From contig CAMCWG010000036.1 of the NCBI GenBank assembly GCA_945882005.1, positions 1-14,807 on the forward strand: DNA of 14,807 nucleotides, given 5' to 3'. Positions 7,789-14,569 of the stretch are shown here, piece by piece (within the stretch, counting starts at the first letter, position 1; every line of letters begins with the position of its first letter). The notes beneath the pieces are model-generated. The model ran no database searches and was not told the DNA's origin. It saw only the letters and a program-made list of their open reading frames with translations. Source of the stretch: Bordetella parapertussis (GTDB taxonomy: Bacteria; Pseudomonadota; Gammaproteobacteria; Burkholderiales; Burkholderiaceae_B). The position numbers and the translations under genes were made by a program.

Positions 7789-8916
7789 ATGCGTGAGGCT
7801 AATACCAAAGAGCTATCCACTGCGCTACAGGAAATGCGTACGTACACTCTGGACTCACTCAGCTTCTATGCGCACGCAAAACAACTTAACGTTCCCTACA
7901 AACCAGAATTCAATCCACCGCTCTGGGAACTTGGTCACATCGCTTGGTTTCAAGAATACTGGATCGCGCGCAATCCAGCCCGCAGTGAAGGTGCCGCGAT
8001 GCGAAGCGGTCTTCCTAAACAATATTCAGTGCTCGCTCAGTCAGATCGATGGTACGACAGCGCTAAAGTACAGCACGAAACGCGCTGGGGGCAAGGATAC
8101 CCCTCTGGCGATGACTGTCTGACCTATGCAGCACAAACTCTAGACCAAACCCTCACGCTCTTACAAAACACCTCAAACGACGACCCAGCGGTTTACTTTT
8201 ATTGGCTCGTCTTACAACACGAAGCGATGCATCTCGAGGCAGGCGTTTATATGGCGCAAGCGCTTTCGCTTCCCGGTTAGACAGCATGGGTATACAGCGC
8301 GCCCATACACAGATCGGCATCACAAAGCACGACGACAAAGGTACCCTCACAGCACTGGACACTCGGCTCAGCATCCGACCAATTCTGTTTTGATAATGAA
8401 CTCGTTGCGCGCAGCGTCGCACTTCAGGCATTTGAAATCAGCCTAGACCCTGTGTCTTGGGTTCAATACATGACATTTATTACGTCAACGGGTCATCGAT
8501 TGCCTCCGTATGTTCGTCGCGCGGGGTCAAGCTTCGAGGTGCAAACTTTTGGTGCTTGGGCACCTATGGCTATGCAAGCGCCAGCTGTTCACATCTCTTG
8601 GGACGACGCACAGGCGTACTGCACTTGGGCGCAATGTCGCCTGCCAACCGAAGCCGAGTGGGATTGTTCGGCTCGAACTCTTGCAAACTTTAACTGGGGT
8701 GAAGTGTGGGAATGGACACAAGATACGTTTGAGCCCTTTGAGGGTTTCGTCGTGCATCCCTATGCGGAGTACTCAGCACCGTGGTTTGGAACACGCAAAG
8801 TGCTGCGCGGGGCGGCCCGCGCAACCCACCAAGCTTTACGCCACGTTCAGTACCGCAATTTTTTTACACCCGAGCGCTGCGACATTTATTCAGGCTTCAG
8901 AACCTGCGCGCTCTAG
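7789..8916 (+). pseudogene. senA: Selenoneine synthase SenA (EgtB-like), interrupted by an amber codon
   Basis: SenA is a non-heme iron enzyme that couples hercynine and a selenosugar with O2 to form a C-Se bond. The 375-codon frame has a DinB-like domain with likely iron ligands His50 (LGHIAWFQEYW) and His144/His148 (HEAMH), then a formylglycine-generating-enzyme (FGE)-type domain. The latter shows WTLGS...FCFDNE, RLPTEAEW, WGEVWEWT, YSAPWFGT, RNFFTPER and GFRTC. Codon 164 (8278-8280) is TAG. Reading on in the same frame gives uninterrupted, family-like sequence to the natural TAG at 8914-8916, so there is one nonsense change and no frameshift. UAG ends other genes here, including senC, so reassignment is unlikely. 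The first in-frame start after the amber is GTG at 8452, inside the FGE domain, so a working second half is unlikely. The gene ends 12 bp from convergent egtD. A CAG-to-TAG mutation or a base-call error would explain it. Confidence 0.88.
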
Positions 8917-8928
8917 GCGTATCTGCCC

Positions 8929-9891
8929 TTAGCTTGCCCAAAATACGGCGTACTGCTCTTGCAGATCGGTCCAATGCTGCGTATGCGTAAAGCCTGCCGA
9001 GAGCAAAAGTTTCGAAAACTTTTCAACTGTCCACTTATACGAATTTTCAGTGTGTATCGTTTCGCCCTTCTGAAAAACACGCTGGTGGCCTGGCCAAGAC
9101 ACGGTGACTTGGCGACGCGCCTGCAGGTGCATTTCGATACGCGATTCTTTGACATTGAAATTCGCTAGGTGCTCCCAGTTGCGGACTTCAAAATCTGCAC
9201 CGATCAAACTATTCACGTGCCTGAGTACATTTAGATTAAAGGCTGCCGTCACGCCAAGCTCATCCGCGTACGCGCGCTCTAATACCGCAGCGTCTTTCAC
9301 AAGGTCTATGCCTATCAGCAAGCCGGAGCCAGGCTGTGCAGCTTTACATACCGCGACGATACGTTGCAAAAAACCTAACGCCTGAACAGGATCGAAGTTA
9401 CCTAGACTAGAGCCTGGGTAGAAGGCAAAGACAGGTTTCGCTAACAGCTGCGCTTGCAGTTCGGGCGCGAACGTTAGTTCGCTTGAAAAATCCATCCCCA
9501 CACCAACCATGGGAACCTGAGGATGCTCGCGTTGCAACCGCTCCAAGGTGCCATTGAGATAGTCTAGCGAGATATCCACCGCCACATACAAACCTGGGGT
9601 CGTACGCTCAAACAAGCTAGCGGCTTTCTCACAGCTACCCGCCCCGAGATCAAGCCATGCCGCCTGTGCAGGAATTTGCGCATGAATCGCCTCAGCGTGC
9701 TCACTAAAAATAGCCGCCTCAGTTCGTGTCAAATAGTATTCAGGTAGATGCGTAATCGCATCAAACAATGTTGACCCTAACGCGTTATAGAAATACTTTG
9801 GCGAGCAATGTGCCTGCTGAGCCAACAACCCTTGCGACAAGTCATCTTCACTCGAGACCGGGGCTGTGCTCAGGACATTAAAAGTTAACAT
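8929..9891 (-). CDS. egtD: L-histidine N-alpha-methyltransferase EgtD
   Basis: SAM-dependent trimethylation of histidine to hercynine, the substrate of SenA/EgtB. With the start at the ATG at 9891 the protein is 320 aa, nearly the length of mycobacterial EgtD (321). The histidine-binding pair Glu282/Ser284 (IHTENSYKW) then falls at the same numbers as in that enzyme. Other motifs are SPKYFYNALGS (30-40), PEYYLTRTEA (50-59), the SAM-binding LDLGAGSCEK (80-89), FYPGSSLGNFDP (157-168) and GIDLVKD (194-200). AAGGG lies about 8 bases upstream of this ATG. A longer frame starting at 9945 is rejected. The 5' end overlaps the BKACE gene by 14 bp, so the two are likely co-transcribed. The 3' end converges on senA. 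Confidence 0.95.
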   Translation of the reverse strand: MLTFNVLSTAPVSSEDDLSQGLLAQQAHCSPKYFYNALGSTLFDAITHLPEYYLTRTEAAIFSEHAEAIHAQIPAQAAWLDLGAGSCEKAASLFERTTPGLYVAVDISLDYLNGTLERLQREHPQVPMVGVGMDFSSELTFAPELQAQLLAKPVFAFYPGSSLGNFDPVQALGFLQRIVAVCKAAQPGSGLLIGIDLVKDAAVLERAYADELGVTAAFNLNVLRHVNSLIGADFEVRNWEHLANFNVKESRIEMHLQARRQVTVSWPGHQRVFQKGETIHTENSYKWTVEKFSKLLLSAGFTHTQHWTDLQEQYAVFWAS

Positions 9892-10822
9892 CGTTGCCGC
9901 CCTTGAGCTGCAACATCTCGCGCGCCTCGTCAGAAGAGGCAACACTTAACCCGAGCCCCTCAATCACCTGGCGCACCGCGCGCACTTGCATGGCATTGCT
10001 CTCGGCCAGTTTTCCTGGACCGATCCATAACGAATCTTCCAGGCCAACACGCACATGCCCTCCTAGTGCTACAGATTGCGCTGCGATCGGCAGCTGATTT
10101 CGTCCTGCGCCCAAGACGCTCCAGTAGTAATCGTTACCGAACAAACGATCCGCCGTGCGCTTCATGTGGGCGACATCTTCTGGATGCGGTCCAATTCCAC
10201 CCAAGATACCGAAAACAGATTGAATGAAGAATGGTGGTTTGACTAAACCACGATCTGCAAAGTGACGCAACGTATACAGATGCCCAATGTCGTAACACTC
10301 GATTTCAAAGCGGGTGCCATTGGCCGCGCACGTTGTCAGAATATTTGCAATGTCGCGGAATGTATTTTTGAAGATCCGGTCATCCGACTCTTCTAAATAA
10401 GGCTTTTCCCAATCAAACTTGAACGTTGGATAGCGCGCTAGCATCGGAAATAAACCGAAGTTCATTGAACCCATGTTTAAAGAGGCGACCTCGGGTTTGA
10501 AATAGGCGCAGGGTTTAAGGCGCTCTTCCACACTCATCGTCGGCGCGCCACCAGTCGTAATGTTGATCACGACATTGCTATTGTCTTTCACACGCTTCAA
10601 GAAAGGCGTGAAGGCCTCGGGGCGCTGATCAGGACGACCATTGACAGGGTCTCGCGCATGCAGGTGCACCAAGGCCGCGCCCGCAGCATGCGCCTCCAGC
10701 GCTGCATCCGCAATTTGATCCGCCGTGATAGGCAAATGGGGCGACATCGTCGGCGTATGTATTGCGCCCGTCACCGCACAGGTAATCATGACTTTATTGT
10801 GTTTTGCTTTTGAAGTGCTCAT
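9878..10822 (-). CDS. BKACE-family beta-keto acid cleavage enzyme
   Basis: A 314-aa TIM-barrel enzyme of the BKACE / 3-keto-5-aminohexanoate cleavage (Kce) family (DUF849). Family members cleave a beta-keto acid with acetyl-CoA to give a new CoA ester and acetoacetate. The zinc ligands His53 and His55 are in VHLHARDP, and the third, Glu262, in RVGLEDS; INITTGG (about 86-92) and NMGSMNFG (about 116-123) are also typical. The start ATG at 10822 has AGGAAA 8 bases upstream. It overlaps egtD by 14 bp. Substrate specificity varies widely across this family (carnitine-derived dehydrocarnitine is one known case), so the substrate is not assigned. The link to trimethylammonium chemistry through egtD is inference. 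Confidence 0.92.
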   Translation of the reverse strand: MSTSKAKHNKVMITCAVTGAIHTPTMSPHLPITADQIADAALEAHAAGAALVHLHARDPVNGRPDQRPEAFTPFLKRVKDNSNVVINITTGGAPTMSVEERLKPCAYFKPEVASLNMGSMNFGLFPMLARYPTFKFDWEKPYLEESDDRIFKNTFRDIANILTTCAANGTRFEIECYDIGHLYTLRHFADRGLVKPPFFIQSVFGILGGIGPHPEDVAHMKRTADRLFGNDYYWSVLGAGRNQLPIAAQSVALGGHVRVGLEDSLWIGPGKLAESNAMQVRAVRQVIEGLGLSVASSDEAREMLQLKGGNDVNF

Positions 10823-10976
10823 TGATAGTTTCCTAATTGACGAATCAACTCACAGAGATATCTTGCATAAGGCTTTATACAATACAAAGTAGTGTAAATA
10901 TTCAGCTGCAGTCGGCTATGATTGTGTGGCGACCGGTATAAACGTCGGCGTCGTGCCATCAAACTTGGAGTTTGCT

Positions 10977-11102
10977 ATGAACATAGAACTTGATGAAGTT
11001 GTTGTACTGATTGCTTCCGATGACACATTGGAATTGGCTGCCCATAGCGCCCCAACCTACACCGCGCCAACTTCAGGCTGGATGTACGTTTGTCCGAAAT
11101 AA
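10977..11102 (+). CDS. Putative RiPP precursor peptide, copy 1
   Basis: A 41-residue peptide sharing the N-terminal leader of four further copies: MNIELDEVVVL, then SDDTLELAA at about residues 15-22. Here the usual glycine pair is replaced by His-Ser. The tail from about residue 23 is Thr/Pro/Tyr-rich with one Cys near the end (WMYVCPK) and has no similarity to the other tails. The ATG is preceded by CTTGGAGTTTGCT, a ribosome-binding site conserved across the family (GGAG, about 8 bases from the start). It lies divergent from the BKACE gene and 132 bp before the TctC-like gene. Too short for routine gene calling; supported by family conservation. The modification class is unknown. Confidence 0.7.
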   Translation: MNIELDEVVVLIASDDTLELAAHSAPTYTAPTSGWMYVCPK

Positions 11103-11234
11103 CATCTATCAGTTTTCAACATGTCGGAACTGTATGCTGTTGCTGAAATTCAACCCTCACCCACTTGGTTGTATAGGAAACCACTATCCTTCTGAGGATC
11201 CGATCATTCATAGGTTTTTGTTGAGGAGACAAAA

Positions 11235-12236
11235 TTGAAGAAGAAAACTTTATGTATTAAACAAATCTGTGCAGCGCTCATAGCAATGACGGGGGTTGGC
11301 CTAACAAGCGGCAACGCGCAAGCGCAAGCGACAGACACATTCCCGACTAAAGCCATTAAGCTTGTGGTGCCTTTCGCACCTGGCGGAGTCACTGATACAA
11401 GTGGTCGTATCATCGCCGAGGGCTTATCCAAACGACTCGGCCAACAAGTCATTGTTGAAAACAAACCCGGTGCCTCCGGTAATATTGGTGCTCAGCAGGT
11501 AGCCACCTCGGCGCCCGATGGCTACACGCTGTTTTTAGCGTTGGACGGCACCTTAGTCATTAACCCCCATGCGTATTCGAAAATTGGCTTCGATCCGGTC
11601 AAGGATTTTGAACCGATTGCAAAGATTGGGAACTCGGTCATTATTTTGGCAGCCAATCCAAAACTCACGGCAAAGACCTTGAAAGAACTTGTAGCGTTGG
11701 CTAACAGTACTTCAGGTGGCCTTTCCTACGGAACCTCAGGTAACGCCAGTCTCGTGCACTTAGCAGGCGAACTGCTCAAGCAACAGACCAACTCCAATTT
11801 TGTCCACGTCGCGTACAAAGGCGGTGGTCCTGCGGTCGCTGACGCTTTGGCCGGACACATTCCTTTGACGTTCGCCTCGGCTGCCTCGATCAATCAACAT
11901 TTAAAAGCTGGGACATTAGTGGCCCTTGGCGTGCCAAGCGCCAACCGCTCAGCGGCCTATCCCGACATTCCGACCTTCAAAGAGGCAGGCATTCCGGGAA
12001 TTGAGCTCAACTCATGGGTCGGTGTCATGGCGCCAGCAAGAACACCCTCTGCAATCGTTGCCAAGCTAAACAAAGAAATCAATGCCGTCTTGCAAGACCC
12101 CACAGTCAAGGCGAAATTACTTGCTTCTGGAATCGAAGCAGCGAACACAACGCCAGCGCAGTTTGGCGACGAGATCAAACGTGATCTGGCAATGTACAAA
12201 CCGGTTGTTGAAAAAGCTGGCATTAAAGTAAATTAA
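11235..12236 (+). CDS. Tripartite tricarboxylate transporter (TctC/Bug) substrate-binding protein
   Basis: A 333-residue periplasmic solute-binding protein of the Bug/TctC family. An N-terminal signal peptide (about 1-31, KKK then a hydrophobic core, ending near AQAQA) is followed by the canonical KLVVPFAPGG (about 42-51), GRIIAEGL, IVENKPGASGNIG, DGYTLFLA and the HVAYKGGGPAVADALAGHI segment. The start is TTG at 11235, preceded by GAGGAGA (about 5 bases away). Bug proteins bind carboxylates or small organic molecules, and most are orphans without adjacent TctA/TctB, as here. It sits inside the precursor-peptide array, between copies 1 and 2, on the same strand, so co-transcription is possible. 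The ligand is unknown. Confidence 0.94.
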   Translation: MKKKTLCIKQICAALIAMTGVGLTSGNAQAQATDTFPTKAIKLVVPFAPGGVTDTSGRIIAEGLSKRLGQQVIVENKPGASGNIGAQQVATSAPDGYTLFLALDGTLVINPHAYSKIGFDPVKDFEPIAKIGNSVIILAANPKLTAKTLKELVALANSTSGGLSYGTSGNASLVHLAGELLKQQTNSNFVHVAYKGGGPAVADALAGHIPLTFASAASINQHLKAGTLVALGVPSANRSAAYPDIPTFKEAGIPGIELNSWVGVMAPARTPSAIVAKLNKEINAVLQDPTVKAKLLASGIEAANTTPAQFGDEIKRDLAMYKPVVEKAGIKVN

Positions 12237-12345
12237 GTGGCTCGGCAAATAATATTTGACGCCCATTAAACGTTTGCTTTATAAACCTCGAGTATTCGGT
12301 ATCAGTGCCCAGCACGCCGGAATCCCTTCAATCTTGGAGTCTGCT

Positions 12346-12492
12346 ATGAATATTGAACTTGATGACGTTTTCGTACAGGACGTCTCTGACGATGCACTGG
12401 AGCTGGCTGCGGGTGGTGCGCAAGTGGGACAGTACAAATCGGGAACCCTCATGTGGGGCACTTGGTGCGCAACTACTTTCAGCCATTGCTGA
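12346..12492 (+). CDS. Putative RiPP precursor peptide, copy 2
   Basis: A 48-residue peptide with leader MNIELDDVFVQ and then VSDDALELAAGG ending in a double glycine at residues 23-24, the classic cleavage site of C39-type exporter proteases. The 24-residue tail is rich in Ser/Thr and has two Cys (TWCATTFSHC), compatible with lanthionine, disulfide or other Cys/Ser/Thr chemistry. A longer in-frame start at 12256 exists, but homology with the other copies and the conserved CTTGGAGT ribosome-binding site fix the start at 12346. It is 109 bp downstream of the TctC-like gene. Confidence 0.75.
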   Translation: MNIELDDVFVQDVSDDALELAAGGAQVGQYKSGTLMWGTWCATTFSHC

Positions 12493-12760
12493 CTGTAACT
12501 CACACCCGCTTGGGCATGGGCACTTAACTTAGGAGTTTGCTATGAACATTGAACTTGATGAAGTTGTAGGTCGATATGTGTCTGATGATGCGTTAGAACT
12601 GGCTGCTGGTGGTGTGATGCTCGGAAGTCTGTGTGCGCCCTGTTGTACTTTTGACTGCAACACAAACAATAGAGGGTAATGCTGACCGCTACCCACACCC
12701 ATTTGGGCGTGGGCACTTAACTTAGGAGTTAACTATGAATATTGAACTTGACGAAGTGCT
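12489..12760 (+). repeat. Tandem duplication unit of precursor genes with conserved spacer hairpin
   Basis: The segments 12489-12566 and 12682-12759 are about 80% identical over 78 bases and lie 193 bp apart. Each begins in the spacer with CTGAC, contains CACACCC-loop-TGGGC[AG]TGGG, then an identical 16-base CACTTAACTTAGGAGT, and runs into the start of copy 3 or copy 4. The CACCC/GGG(C/T)GGG arms can form a stem (12698-12715 is the best: CCCACACCC / GGGCGTGGG with one mismatch), with no U-tract. It may be an mRNA stability or attenuation element between genes of a polycistronic transcript. The duplication is seen directly; the role is inferred. Confidence 0.7.
12542..12679 (+). CDS. Putative RiPP precursor peptide, copy 3 (Cys-rich)
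   Basis: A 45-residue peptide: leader MNIELDEVVGR, then VSDDALELAAGG with a double glycine at residues 23-24, then a 21-residue Cys-rich tail (SLCAPCCTFDC followed by an Asn-rich end) with four Cys. The CTTAGGAGTTTGCT block before the ATG supplies the ribosome-binding site. It starts 196 bp after copy 2. This is the best-preserved, most RiPP-like member. The Cys spacing would suit thioether, disulfide or metal-binding products, which the sequence cannot distinguish. Confidence 0.75.
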   Translation: MNIELDEVVGRYVSDDALELAAGGVMLGSLCAPCCTFDCNTNNRG

Positions 12761-12860
12761 TGAACTAAATGTCTCCGATGATGCATTGGAGTTGAGTGCT
12801 GGTAGGGCGCAGGGGGGGATTTATTACACCTTGGGCTACCACGGCATTACATGTGGTTGA
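12735..12860 (+). CDS. Putative RiPP precursor peptide, copy 4
   Basis: A 41-residue peptide: leader MNIELDEVLEL, then VSDDALELSAG, with the second glycine replaced by Arg and a later Gly-Gly inside AQGGIYY. The tail is Gly/Tyr-rich with one Cys next to the C-terminus (GITCG). The ribosome-binding block CTTAGGAGTTAACT is conserved. It starts 193 bp after copy 3. Leader similarity supports it as a real family member, although its cleavage motif is non-standard. Confidence 0.7.
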   Translation: MNIELDEVLELNVSDDALELSAGRAQGGIYYTLGYHGITCG

Positions 12861-12898
12861 GTGCGGTTGATTGCTGAACTCAATCCCTTGTGCTGACC

Positions 12899-12930
12899 TA
12901 AACTGTCCAACTTTTGGGGAGGACAGTTTA
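12899..12930. repeat. Perfect 10-bp inverted repeat, possible IS3-like end remnant
   Basis: TAAACTGTCC (12899-12908) is repeated exactly as its reverse complement at 12921-12930 around a 12-base loop. Read on the minus strand, the unit contains TCCCCAAAAGTTGGACAG, which resembles the terminal inverted repeats of some IS3-family elements. No transposase is present. The spacing from copy 4 to copy 5 (297 bp) is about 100 bp longer than between the other units, consistent with an insertion remnant. It could equally be a transcriptional hairpin. The palindrome is certain; the IS origin is a guess from memory. Confidence 0.5.
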
Positions 12931-13031
12931 ATTAGTAATGCGCCACGCTTTTGAACCGTCTGTTGCTGCGCCGAGGCCCTTTCTGGGAATAGCGCTAGCT
13001 GTGCCGATAACTGTTGACCTTGGAGTCTGAG

Positions 13032-13154
13032 ATGAACATTGAACATGATGAAGTTGTTGTTCTGGATGTCTCTGATGATGCACCGGAGCTGGCTGCTGGT
13101 ACGCGAGGGGAGGTTGAACTAACCCAAGCTGTATCGTGGTGCACTAGGCTGTGA
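13032..13154 (+). CDS. Putative RiPP precursor peptide, copy 5 (possibly degenerate)
   Basis: A 40-residue peptide: MNIEHDEVVVLD, then VSDDAPELAAG followed by Thr instead of the second Gly. The changes Leu5 to His and Leu18 to Pro (the latter likely to break the leader helix) suggest relaxed constraint. The tail has a single Cys (VSWCTRL at the C-terminus). The upstream CTTGGAGTCTGAG retains the GGAG ribosome-binding site. No further copy was found between 13155 and the convergent HEPN-like gene. Confidence 0.55.
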   Translation: MNIEHDEVVVLDVSDDAPELAAGTRGEVELTQAVSWCTRL

Positions 13155-13276
13155 CTGTACATTGCAAGGATGGCTAGGCGCGATCGGTCAATGCACTGCC
13201 AACAGATACAGGCCCAGCAGTTGATCAGCTGATTTTATTGGTGGGTACTAACCACCATCTCTCTTGAGCAACATCC

Positions 13277-13717
13277 TTAGGCTAAGTTCGCATCTTTATC
13301 AGCACTGATCAGTCGATCTACGTCGGCAAATAATTTTTCTGCAAGTAGCCTGAGCTCAACAATTGCTGACTCTTCGATTTCAAGAAAGCCCTCATATTCA
13401 GCCAAATTGCGTTTTTGGTGTGCGGCATCGACCACTCGCCACTGACTGGCTGGCCACGCTAGAGTATGGCCAAGAGACTGAAAAACAATGTAACGGCTTT
13501 CACTGCGATAGCCGTGCCATCGGAGTGCTGCAAGTGCGGCCCCATGTATTGAGTTATAGACACTAGTGAAGCGCCCTTCTTGAGATACTTGCTGATAGCT
13601 CGAGTCTACAAAATGCTTGCGCGCCATCACTAACATACGGTCAATTTCCGCACGATTCATTGGTTCAGCTTTTATCTTACCGATTTTGGCAAGATTACTG
13701 AGCGCTTCTAAAGTCAT
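13277..13717 (-). CDS. HEPN-like protein of an MNT/HEPN pair
   Basis: A 146-residue, mostly alpha-helical cytoplasmic protein resembling HEPN-domain partners of minimal nucleotidyltransferases. Features include a helix around YNSIHGAALAALRWHG (54-69), and DAAHQKRNLAEYEG (97-110), which occupies the place of the HEPN active-site helix. The canonical R-x4-H-x-Y of HepT toxins is not intact: Arg103-Asn104 is followed by Tyr108 where His is expected. It may therefore be a non-nucleolytic HEPN or one acting differently. I take the ATG at 13717 as the start; a TTG at 13729 is possible. It overlaps the upstream nucleotidyltransferase gene by 23 bp, so the pair is one operon. Domain call moderately confident. 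Confidence 0.7.
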   Translation of the reverse strand: MTLEALSNLAKIGKIKAEPMNRAEIDRMLVMARKHFVDSSYQQVSQEGRFTSVYNSIHGAALAALRWHGYRSESRYIVFQSLGHTLAWPASQWRVVDAAHQKRNLAEYEGFLEIEESAIVELRLLAEKLFADVDRLISADKDANLA

Positions 13718-14285
13718 CCATATTTCCAAAAATCTGCAAAGTAGGTTGGCTCAATACTTTATTCACAAAAGAGTCAGCATCGCTTAATCTTTTTTTGAAC
13801 TCGTGAACTGTGTAGTAGGTGGGATTAATCTTGCGGCAAAGAATTTCTTCTGCAGGAAGCAAGTGCTCCAGTATGTCACTTAATGTCAGATCGCGACCAA
13901 CAAGCATGACATCCATGTCACTTTCCGCAGTGTCTGACTGCTTCGCGACCGAGCCATAAACAAAGGCGATTTCGATTTTGTTTTCGATTGGAAGCAGTGC
14001 TTCTTGAATCATCGGAGCCACACCCATTACTTTGCGCGTCAAATCGCGCAACTCTTTAAACAAGGGGCTTTGACGGTTAGCAGATATTTGTCGTTGATTG
14101 CCTTGCATCTTCGAGTTGGCAAGGCCTGCGTCTACTAGCCTGTTGATCTCTCGCTGAAGAGACGCACTGCTCAAACCAGTCAGGCGGCGCAGCTCACTTA
14201 AGTGATAAAAACGCTCAGGCTGACCAAAAATCCATGAATGGACCTTAGCTTGACTGTCTGTAAAAAGTGCATTTTTCATTGACAT
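13695..14285 (-). CDS. Winged-helix nucleotidyltransferase (MNT-like)
   Basis: A 196-residue protein with an N-terminal winged-helix DNA-binding domain (about 10-65, FYHLSELRRLTGLSSASLQR). It is followed by a DNA-polymerase-beta-type nucleotidyltransferase domain with G111-S112 and the metal-binding Asp123/Asp125 (SDMDVMLVG), i.e. the GS-x10-DxD signature. In MNT/HEPN systems this partner neutralises the HEPN protein, in some cases by AMPylation. Here the fused winged helix suggests it also represses its own operon, and a perfect inverted repeat sits right at its start. ATGs at 14285 and 14279 are both possible starts. It is the first gene of the pair. Confidence 0.85.
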   Translation of the reverse strand: MSMKNALFTDSQAKVHSWIFGQPERFYHLSELRRLTGLSSASLQREINRLVDAGLANSKMQGNQRQISANRQSPLFKELRDLTRKVMGVAPMIQEALLPIENKIEIAFVYGSVAKQSDTAESDMDVMLVGRDLTLSDILEHLLPAEEILCRKINPTYYTVHEFKKRLSDADSFVNKVLSQPTLQIFGNMDDFRSAQ

Positions 14286-14322
14286 AGCTAAATTTTAGCA
14301 CTATCGAGCTAAAATTTAGCTA
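14285..14322. promoter_or_regulatory. Perfect 15-bp inverted repeat, probable operator of the MNT/HEPN pair
   Basis: TAGCTAAATTTTAGC (14285-14299) and its exact reverse complement (14308-14322) flank an 8-base spacer. Each arm is itself nearly palindromic (GCTAAA...TTTAGC), which fits two dimer-binding sites. The repeat abuts the start codon of the winged-helix nucleotidyltransferase at 14285, so binding there by its own product would block initiation. If transcribed, it could instead form a hairpin that occludes the start. The repeat is seen directly; autoregulation is inference. Confidence 0.6.
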
Positions 14323-14569
14323 GATTATTCAATTGAATTGCATTTACATCTTCAAAGAGGATGTATGTTGCGTTCTAACGACTGCTCAATGGCAGACCGA
14401 GTAGCACGTCAATAGAAAAAGTGCCCCTAGAGGCGCATGTTCGTTTACTACTTGGCGGGGCAGCCCTGTGAATCGCTACCAATTTCCTAGTTACTCGCTA
14501 GCCTCTGGTTGAACTGCTGTTCGCCTTGTTAGCTTTTGCTGAGCGGTAATTCGTACCCACTTAAATACT
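14323..14569. other. Intergenic stretch with no recognised gene
   Basis: No open frame with a family-like product and no tRNA or known RNA fold was recognised here on either strand. Because the stretch ends in a strong plus-strand terminator, it may hold a small RNA or the remains of a gene. Confidence 0.4.

Noticed and set aside
8278..8280. Amber codon as pyrrolysine or genome-wide UAG reassignment
   Set aside because: UAG ends senA itself, senC and the small membrane gene at 4144-4146, and no pyl genes are in view.
8452..8916. Second half of senA as an independent gene
   Set aside because: The only in-frame start is inside the conserved FGE-type domain, and the sequence before it back to the amber codon is also family-like, so this is the remainder of one gene.
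9892..9945. N-terminal extension of egtD starting at 9945
   Set aside because: The added residues are unlike the family; the start at 9891 has a ribosome-binding site and places Glu282/Ser284 at the reference positions.
12256..12345. Longer start for precursor peptide copy 2
   Set aside because: The extra 30 residues are not shared by the other copies, and the conserved ribosome-binding block directly precedes 12346.
13241..13257. Inverted repeat GGTGG-N7-CCACC between precursor copy 5 and the HEPN-like gene as a terminator
   Set aside because: The stem is only 5 bp and no T-run follows on either strand.
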